A DNA stretch of 35,698 nt, from positions 1 through 35,698 of the forward strand of contig CADALT010000026.1 in NCBI GenBank assembly GCA_902788785.1, given 5' to 3'. The stretch is from an uncultured Ruminococcus sp. (GTDB taxonomy: Bacteria > Bacillota > Clostridia > Oscillospirales > Ruminococcaceae). Made by a program: the position numbers and the translations under genes. Below, in pieces: positions 29,898-35,698 of this stretch. Within the stretch, counting starts at the first letter, position 1, and every line of letters starts with the position of its first letter. Below the pieces are notes generated by a model. That model did not search any database. It was not told the origin of the DNA and saw only the letters and a list, made by a program, of their open reading frames with translations.

Positions 29898-30799
29898 TCA
29901 TAACGGTGCATTATTTTTTTCACAAGCTCGGAAAATTCCTGCCTGTAACGGACAGGCTCGATTATCTCGGCGGTGTCGCCGAAAGAAAGGATATACTGAT
30001 AAAGCGAGGGCAGGTCGGACCAGGTGAAGTCCACGATGATGCTGCCGTTTTCGTCATACCTCAGAAAATCTGCGCCGAATTCGTCTATGATGCGCCATTT
30101 GACTGAAGCATCAAAGCGCACCTTTACACCGACCTCGCCCTTGGTATGGCGGAGTTTATCGCAGGTATACTCGGGCACTTCCCTTTCGGCACAGGGGGTA
30201 TCTGTCAGGGTAAGTTCGGTCAGGCGGTCAAGCTTGAACATACGGTAGTCATGACGGTCGGTGCAATAGCCCCAGACATACCACGACGACCACTGGAACA
30301 CCAGATGATAGGGTTCTATGCGGCGCAGGGTCTCGCCGCCCGGCGAAAAGTAGCGGAAGGTTATGATAAGGCGCTTTTCCATTGCCTGCTTGATGAGTTC
30401 TATCTTATCTGCCACGGCAGTTTTATCCCATCGTGAGAGGTCGATTATGATATGGTTATCCGCCTGCACCATAGCGGTATCGGTGATGGAAAGCTTATCC
30501 ATCAGCTGGCGGTAGCGATTAGTGCCGCTGACGGAATCAAGACTGCGAAGCCCCGAAAGTATCGCCTGCATATCTTCATTGGATAGCAGTGTCCTGTCCA
30601 TCTTATAGCCTTCCATCACGGAGATACCGCCGCCCTGTCCCTGTCCCGAAACTATGGGTATGCCTGACATATTAAGAGTCTCGATATCACGCAGTATGGT
30701 ACGGCGTGACACCTCGAAGCGTTCTGCAAGTTCTGCCGAGGTAACTTTATCTTTCTGCAAAAGCACCGAAAGAATGCCGATGAGTCTGTCTATCTTCAT
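29891..30799 (-). CDS. YafY/WYL-domain transcriptional regulator
   Basis: A 302-aa regulator. A helix-turn-helix covers residues 1-60 (KVTSAELAERFEVSRRTILRDIETL). A WYL domain follows at about 140-220 (RYFSPGGETLRRIEPYHLVFQWSSWYVWGYC; here WYV, not WYL), then a WCX-type C-terminal domain. It likely senses a ligand or nucleic acid and controls the operon downstream through the palindrome at 29874-29897. The ATG at 30799 overlaps an in-frame GTG at 30802; AAAGGCAGG is upstream. First gene of its operon. Confidence 0.9.
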   Translation of the reverse strand: MKIDRLIGILSVLLQKDKVTSAELAERFEVSRRTILRDIETLNMSGIPIVSGQGQGGGISVMEGYKMDRTLLSNEDMQAILSGLRSLDSVSGTNRYRQLMDKLSITDTAMVQADNHIIIDLSRWDKTAVADKIELIKQAMEKRLIITFRYFSPGGETLRRIEPYHLVFQWSSWYVWGYCTDRHDYRMFKLDRLTELTLTDTPCAEREVPEYTCDKLRHTKGEVGVKVRFDASVKWRIIDEFGADFLRYDENGSIIVDFTWSDLPSLYQYILSFGDTAEIIEPVRYRQEFSELVKKIMHRYEI

Positions 30800-30837
30800 C
30801 ACTGTGCCTGCCTTTCATCTATATTAAAATTTTATAT

Positions 30838-30866
30838 ATTATAGCATATATATTTTACGGAGTCAA
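30838..30866 (-). promoter_or_regulatory. Promoter of the WYL regulator
   Basis: Minus strand: TTGACT (30861-30866), 17-base spacer, TATAAT (30838-30843). It may serve the whole operon, with the second control site at 29860-29897. Confidence 0.85.
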
Positions 30867-30874
30867 TTTTAAGG

Positions 30875-30916
30875 AAAAAAAATCCCCGAAGTGACGGGTA
30901 AGATCACTTCGGGGAT
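30875..30916 (-). terminator. Terminator of the 846-aa repeat-protein gene
   Basis: Minus strand: a 13-bp perfect stem (ATCCCCGAAGTGA / TCACTTCGGGGAT, 30882-30916) followed by a run of eight T. It starts 4 bases after the stop codon at 30921. Confidence 0.92.
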
Positions 30917-30920
30917 CGCC

Positions 30921-33461
30921 TTATGCTTCTGTTACGCCTATTATTCTGGCACTCAGACATTCAAGATCTTTTACTGCATTTGCAGGTGAGATGACCAGGT
31001 AGCTTGACCTGATAGGTGCGGTCTCGCCCTCGGGAGTTTCCACGGCGAAATTCACCACTACCTTTCCGGGGTCATCGGGTGGGATGAAAACGGTGCTGTT
31101 GCCGATATCTGCACCGTACATGAATTTGGCTATGGGAGAGTCAAATTCAAATTCCAGCAGAGCGCCTCTGTAGCTGCCGCTTTTATGGTGGGTGAGTTCA
31201 AAGTCTACCTTGAACACATCATTGCCCGTGGCATAGTTTGAATAGCCAAGGTCAACGACCTTTGTGCAAGCCACTGAATAATCCTGCTTTATATCTGTCG
31301 GCTCGGGTTCGGGAGTGAGCGTTTCTTCTTCGGTCGTATCGGGTATCTTTTCAAATACCGTCCTTACCGTTACATCGCTGTCGGGCATCCTGAAATGGCA
31401 GGCTTTACGGTCAGGTGTCTCTACGATCTCAACAGGGGTACCGTCTGCTTTGAGTACCTCGATATATACGAGATCACAGCCATCATCGGGATATATCCAG
31501 AGTGCTGCCATATTTCCTGCTGTTACCATGCCGTCTGCGCTTATCTCGTCCTCAAAGCAGTCAGCTTCCACAGAACCGTTGGGAGCATCAAGCACATTGA
31601 TCCTGTAAGGCATGAGTTTTTCGAGAGTAAGATCGATAGATCCATCCGCATAGGAAGGATGATCCTCACCGAAAGAGAACAGGTAGCAATCGCCTGCGGC
31701 AAGTTCAAAGGTCAGGGCATATCTTCCCGAATGTTCGACCTCGATCTCGCCCGATGCATTGGTGACAGACAGCTCGGAAAGCACGCTGTCGGTATCGTTG
31801 AATGTCAGGCGGTACTTGCCGCTTTCTTCGGGTATAAAGATGTTTACACATTTAACATCGGCATAGTTGACACCAAGCACCAGTTCATTGATGGGTGCTG
31901 CATCGGTCTCGATATATGTTACGGTCTGCACACCTTTATAAACAGTACCTGTACCCTCAAAAGTAAGGGTATGGAGAATACCCTGATCGGTATTTTCAGA
32001 CTGATGGCCGAGAGTATAGTCAACACCCTCGATAAGTTCATTGCCGTCTGCTGACTTTACGGTATACTCTGGCTCGGTATCCCTTGCGCAGGTATCGGGT
32101 ATGCCGCTTATCTCCACGGGGATATAAAGCACGCCCTCGGTACGTCTGCCGTTTGAATATGCATCAGCCTCACGGTACATAGCATTTTCGGGAATATTTT
32201 TCTGTGTCAGCGATACGGGTGCAAAATCAGCCCTTATCAGCACATCGCAGGCAGGCATTTTGAACAGGTAGGTATAGAAGCAGTCAACGATGCCCACGGA
32301 TTCGCCGTCAGAGCCCAGCACTTCAAGGTTTTTCAGGTAATATCCGTCCGCAGGAGCGACCCTGATATCTGCGGTATCATCGGGATAAGCCGCACTTACC
32401 GATTTGCCGCTCGACACCACTGCGAGCAGACCGTTAACCGGTCTTGCCACAGTCAGCCTGTGCAGAAGATGTTCGCTGATAGTCAGATCAAGGGTCTTGA
32501 GTTTATCGGTATTATAGCTTGCCTTAGTCAGAACTGAATATGTCACGCCGCCTTCAAGTTCAACGGTGAAAGTTCCGTGGCAGACTATACCATCCTTATT
32601 TATAGTACCTCTTTTACCGTATGTGATAAATGTTTTTAAATAAAGTGAATCGGGTGCATCGAATGTAAAAGAGTATGTGCAGTCGGTCTTGGGCGTGAAA
32701 GAATACGCCTCATCAAGCAGCACAGATCTGTTTTCGCCCAGAGTGAGTTCATCCTCATTCGGGTCAAGGGGACGATCGGTCTCCATATAAGTCACGGCAT
32801 ATCTGCCCTTGCAGATATCGCCCTGACCTGTGAAATAGCCGCCTTTATCCTTTTCGGGACAGCCCTTGCCGTCGAAAATAAGAATATGGCGTGTACCTGC
32901 TTCGGTCTTTTCCTCAGCGGTGATAAGAGTATAATCCCTGCCCTCGGCAAGTCTTCTGCCATCGGCTGAAACGACGGTATATGTAGGCTTAGTGCCCAAT
33001 GGGACTGTCTTTTTGAGTCCCTCGGTATTAACAGGCACAAAAAGCTCCATACCCGTATATCTGCCGTCCTTATACTCCCTGAGCTCACGGTAAAGCTTAT
33101 CCTCGGGAGCTACCTCGCACACCAGCGACCTATCCTCAAAAACGGGTATCAGCGTTATATCCGATGAAGGCATGATAAAGCCGAAAGAGTCAGCTTCTTC
33201 ATACCTGCGTATCTCCTCGCCGTTAGCCGCCACGATATCAAGGCTTTTCAGATAGTATCCGTCATCGGGATAGACCCTTATCTCGGCATACCTGCCTGCT
33301 TCCTTTTCGCTTATGGGTTCATATCTGCCGTAATTCGTGACAGCTGCGCTGCCGTGCAAGCTCTGTGCAACATCTATGCCGAACCTTTCGCCTGCTGCAC
33401 CGTTCATATCCTGTCTTGCTCCATACAAAGGCATCAGCCCTTGTAAGTTTCGATCATTCAT
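30921..33461 (-). CDS. Large beta-repeat protein, no visible signal peptide
   Basis: An 846-aa protein built from a repeating unit of about 290 residues. The parts are a bacterial-repeat/InlB-B-like strand module (near 58-108, 362-413 and 652-704; DDGYYLKSL, then FIMPSSD), a TVKSADGxxLxEGxDYTL module (157-230, 463-520) and a DSLYL-type beta module. A distinct C-terminal domain (728-846) is unrecognised. The same modules occur in the divergent gene at 34529, so the two are relatives. Despite this extracellular-type architecture, the N-terminus (MNDRNLQGLMPLYGARQDMN) has no signal peptide. AGGAGG 8 bases before the ATG fixes the start. Function unknown. Confidence 0.8.
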   Translation of the reverse strand: MNDRNLQGLMPLYGARQDMNGAAGERFGIDVAQSLHGSAAVTNYGRYEPISEKEAGRYAEIRVYPDDGYYLKSLDIVAANGEEIRRYEEADSFGFIMPSSDITLIPVFEDRSLVCEVAPEDKLYRELREYKDGRYTGMELFVPVNTEGLKKTVPLGTKPTYTVVSADGRRLAEGRDYTLITAEEKTEAGTRHILIFDGKGCPEKDKGGYFTGQGDICKGRYAVTYMETDRPLDPNEDELTLGENRSVLLDEAYSFTPKTDCTYSFTFDAPDSLYLKTFITYGKRGTINKDGIVCHGTFTVELEGGVTYSVLTKASYNTDKLKTLDLTISEHLLHRLTVARPVNGLLAVVSSGKSVSAAYPDDTADIRVAPADGYYLKNLEVLGSDGESVGIVDCFYTYLFKMPACDVLIRADFAPVSLTQKNIPENAMYREADAYSNGRRTEGVLYIPVEISGIPDTCARDTEPEYTVKSADGNELIEGVDYTLGHQSENTDQGILHTLTFEGTGTVYKGVQTVTYIETDAAPINELVLGVNYADVKCVNIFIPEESGKYRLTFNDTDSVLSELSVTNASGEIEVEHSGRYALTFELAAGDCYLFSFGEDHPSYADGSIDLTLEKLMPYRINVLDAPNGSVEADCFEDEISADGMVTAGNMAALWIYPDDGCDLVYIEVLKADGTPVEIVETPDRKACHFRMPDSDVTVRTVFEKIPDTTEEETLTPEPEPTDIKQDYSVACTKVVDLGYSNYATGNDVFKVDFELTHHKSGSYRGALLEFEFDSPIAKFMYGADIGNSTVFIPPDDPGKVVVNFAVETPEGETAPIRSSYLVISPANAVKDLECLSARIIGVTEA

Positions 33462-33543
33462 AGTTAATCCTCCTGTTGTCATCAGCCGACGGGTATGCTG
33501 CCGTTCCCTACCGAAAGCTGCCCGTGCATAAAAAGATCTTTAT

Positions 33544-33566
33544 GAATAATCCCCCAAAAATTATCC
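33544..33566 (-). promoter_or_regulatory. Conserved leader hairpin of the 846-aa protein gene
   Basis: Minus-strand message: GGATAAT, loop TTTTGGGGG, ATTATTC, a 7-bp stem. It lies 83 bases before the start codon. The same hairpin stands at 34403-34425 before the divergent gene. It is part of the 175-base leader (33462-33636), for which no known riboswitch matches. Confidence 0.6.
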
Positions 33567-33642
33567 GCCCTATAATAAATGATCTGCATCAACCTGAACA
33601 GTCGGTTATTTATGTAAATCATTTAATCATTATATCAGGAAT

Positions 33643-33672
33643 ATTATACCATATTTACGCTATATCTGTCAA
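33643..33672 (-). promoter_or_regulatory. Promoter of the 846-aa protein gene
   Basis: Minus strand: TTGACA (33667-33672), 18-base spacer, TATAAT (33643-33648) with TGG before it. It is homologous to the plus-strand promoter at 34224-34253, including the same unusual 18-base spacer. Confidence 0.88.
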
Positions 33673-34223
33673 GACCCTAAAGCATCAAAATTTATAATGA
33701 TATTACGAAATAAAAGTATATTGTCCCAAAAATCGACTTAATTTTGTTAATTTATAAGAAAACATACAATAACTTGGATTTATTTGTGGTTTCGTATTTT
33801 TATATGTAAAAATGACAAAACTGACAAATAAAATCCTAAAAATTCAAAACGAACATTTAAACATCCTGTTATCCGTTTTGGAAGTGAACCTAATTCAACA
33901 AGTTAACGTGCGTTAATGTTCACAATTGACCGTTTGTCATTCTCTTGTGATATCGTTCTCAAATGATGATATATCTCCGAAATATTTTTCGACATTGAAA
34001 AACTATTGGTTAGTTTATCCATGAGTGATATTATGATTTTCGCAAGTGTGAATATTTTCTTTCAGATTTTCGCCAATGTTTTTCAATCAGGAATACAAAT
34101 ATGTCTAATTTGTGTCTTAATTTTAGTTAACACAATTCTTTTGCTGTATTAACAAAAATGAGCCAATTTAAGTTCTCATATTTTTTCAATATATAAGTTT
34201 TTTCAACAAAGATTTGAAATTCC
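33673..34223. other. AT-rich divergent intergenic region
   Basis: A 550-bp AT-rich stretch with no credible reading frame separates the two divergent promoters. It contains TTTTCGCAA (34037-34045) and a variant (34067-34076), and GTTAACGTGCGTTAA near 33901-33916. It may carry binding sites for a common regulator. I see nothing else in it. Confidence 0.6.
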
Positions 34224-34253
34224 TTGACATTGGCAAAATAAACGTGGTATAAT
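34224..34253 (+). promoter_or_regulatory. Promoter of the partial repeat-protein gene
   Basis: TTGACA (34224-34229), 18-base spacer, TATAAT (34248-34253) with TGG before it (extended -10). About 270 bases of leader follow. Confidence 0.9.
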
Positions 34254-34402
34254 ATTTATTGTAAAATGATTAAATATTTTACACATTTATTCGATTGCGA
34301 AAGGGTCAGCGGTAGTAGCATTCTCCGCAGATCCGAAAATCAGTCAGCGAAAACATCATCAGGATCCGGGTGTATGTAAAGCTTGCACTGATACAGGTAA
34401 GC

Positions 34403-34425
34403 GGATAATGTTTGGGGGATTATTT
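34403..34425 (+). promoter_or_regulatory. Conserved leader hairpin of the partial repeat-protein gene
   Basis: GGATAAT, loop GTTTGGGGG, ATTATTT: the same stem and loop size as at 33544-33566. Around it the leader (34260-34528) has GCGGATAAT and a GGGGGATTATTTCAT block shared with the divergent gene, but about 100 extra bases lie upstream. It is not any riboswitch I recognise. Confidence 0.6.
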
Positions 34426-34528
34426 CATTTACTATCAGAGCCCTTTCACAGCTCAATACGGTACAGACGGTTCTCTACAGGGAAGGGGAACAAGGTCTTG
34501 CCGCTCATTGAAAAGAGGAGGATCAAAT

Positions 34529-35698
34529 ATGAATGATCAGTTGATGAAGAAGTCGCTTATTGCGGCAGCAGCACTGCTGGTAGCTTCGGGTAAAGCTCCT
34601 GCAAATCCTGTTACAAGCGCATTTGATGACGCAACACTCAAGGCGAGCGCTGAAAAGCTTGGGGAGTTCCCTGCTGACGACTTCGATCAGAGTTCCACAG
34701 ACCAGGAAACAGAAATTCTTGAAACAAAGGCAGCAATGTTCGCTGCAGACGCACCTGCATCTTATGCAGAGTATAATGTAGATATCGTATCCGAGCACGG
34801 CACTGTAAGCCTGTCTGCACCCGGACTCAGAGCCGAAAACTTCAACGGCAAGTTCGCAGCAGGCAAGTCTGCACTGGTACAGATCGCACCCGAAGAAGGT
34901 TACAGCGTAAAGTATGTAACAATGACATCTTCCGAGGGCGTTACCAGATTACAGACTGTTAACGGCTCTTATCTGATGAAGATGCCCGAGAGCGATGTTA
35001 CACTCACTGTTGAGTATACAGACGATAATGCACAGAACGGTTATTCCAGCGAAACAGCTAATGAATACAATGTAGATGTAGAATCTGCTCACGGCAAAGT
35101 TAATCTTTCTGTAAGAGGACAGGAATTCACCGGAACTATCCAGCCCGGTAAATCTGCTATAATATCGGTCGATGCAGAAGAAGGCTACACTGTTAAGAAT
35201 ATTACTGCATTCACAGCAGACGGTCAGCCTTATGCACTCACTGTATTGAACGGCAGCTATGTTCTTGAAATGCCTAAGAGCGATATTACTATAAAGGTCG
35301 AGTACGACGGCGAAGAAAATGTTGCTGACACAGACTTTGCAAATGTTATAATAGACGGCATCAATGATACCTATAATAAGGGCGAGACACCCGTATACAC
35401 AGTTAAGGCTGCTGACGGCACTGTTCTCACCGAGGGTACTGATTATACAGTTAGCGCTAAATCCGAGAGAGGTACAGGCGCTACGATCAAGCACACACTG
35501 ACTTTCACAGGTGCAGGCAGCTACACAGGCGAAAAGGTCATCAGCTACAATGAAGTTATTACTTCAACTGCAACTGCTGAGGGTCATAACGTAAACATAA
35601 ATTCCGAGAATGGTACAGTGACCGTATCTCTTCCCGGAACAAATAAATTCGGCGGCAAGCTGGAAGCAGGCAAGACTGCTATACTGCAGATCAAGGCT
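34529..35698 (+). CDS. Secreted beta-repeat protein (3' end outside window)
   Basis: The frame is open from ATG 34529 to the window end (390 codons), so the protein is longer. A lysine-led hydrophobic N-terminus (MKKSLIAAAALLVASG, then APA) reads as a signal peptide. Three bacterial-repeat modules begin near residues 81, 180 and 352 (YNVDIVSEHGTVSLSA, then GYSVKYVTM and LMKMPESDVTLTVEY). A YTVKAADGTxLTEGTDYTV module lies at about 288-350. The modules match those of the divergent 846-aa protein. GAGGAGG lies 8 bases before the ATG. It is probably a cell-surface or secreted structural or adhesive protein; anchoring would be in the missing part. Confidence 0.85.
   Translation, partial: MNDQLMKKSLIAAAALLVASGKAPANPVTSAFDDATLKASAEKLGEFPADDFDQSSTDQETEILETKAAMFAADAPASYAEYNVDIVSEHGTVSLSAPGLRAENFNGKFAAGKSALVQIAPEEGYSVKYVTMTSSEGVTRLQTVNGSYLMKMPESDVTLTVEYTDDNAQNGYSSETANEYNVDVESAHGKVNLSVRGQEFTGTIQPGKSAIISVDAEEGYTVKNITAFTADGQPYALTVLNGSYVLEMPKSDITIKVEYDGEENVADTDFANVIIDGINDTYNKGETPVYTVKAADGTVLTEGTDYTVSAKSERGTGATIKHTLTFTGAGSYTGEKVISYNEVITSTATAEGHNVNINSENGTVTVSLPGTNKFGGKLEAGKTAILQIKA

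Noticed and set aside
34260-34528. A c-di-GMP riboswitch in the leader, suggested by the GGDEF gene in the window
   Set aside because: The leader lacks the conserved c-di-GMP-I/II core elements; the best-supported structure is the shared UUUGGGGG hairpin.

Overview
The window looks like chromosomal DNA of a Gram-positive, anaerobic, fibre-degrading Ruminococcus-type Firmicute, probably close to R. albus. The evidence is a membrane-anchored CBM-GH5 cellulase, a secreted GH11-CBM22-CBM22-CE4 xylanase/esterase, lipoproteins with classical lipoboxes, AGGAGG ribosome sites and TTGACA/TATAAT promoters (often extended TGnTATAAT). The GNS-rich linkers are also typical. I see no prophage, CRISPR array or transposase gene. 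Species assignment is inference.

Layout. 1-300: tRNA-Asp and tRNA-Val, minus strand, one promoter. 415-2927: a GH5 glucanase gene bracketed by two non-autonomous inverted-repeat elements. 3010-6392: a tandem-duplicated DUF4303-like protein, a glycerophosphodiester phosphodiesterase and a PrsA-like foldase lipoprotein. 6732-8636: a soluble LacI-type sensor fused to GGDEF. 9290-12631: an ExbB/ExbD-like inner-membrane motor with two accessory proteins that share a second ExbD-like extracytoplasmic domain, followed by a metallophosphoesterase and a pentapeptide-repeat protein. 12844-17253: an AraC regulator divergent from a MATE exporter, then a DUF4867 protein and a DUF5131-DUF4186 fusion. 17789-20302: the multidomain xylanase. 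20515-22523: an ECF sigma factor with a PASTA-containing anti-sigma-like protein. 22745-24394: a membrane-anchored MutS-like ATPase. 24509-26595: a folT-folC operon under a tetrahydrofolate riboswitch. 26668-30866: a WYL-regulator operon of eight genes, with a perfect palindromic operator after the regulator gene. 30921-35698: two divergent genes for large repeat proteins sharing homologous promoters and leaders; the second runs off the window.

How the genes work together. Plant-wall degradation is represented by the GH5 and GH11/CE4 enzymes; the GGDEF sensor may couple ligand supply to c-di-GMP. FolT imports folate and FolC polyglutamylates it, under riboswitch control. The WYL operon resembles a small-molecule response module: two GyrI-like binders, RidA, ClbS/DfsB, a PNPOx-like protein, DUF3795 and TfoX-N.

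Most interesting for novelty are (i) the ExbB/ExbD-like four-gene set with paired accessory proteins in a cell with no outer membrane, and (ii) the conserved leader hairpin, with a UUUGGGGG loop, in front of the two divergent repeat-protein genes. Both are inferred from sequence comparison inside this window only.
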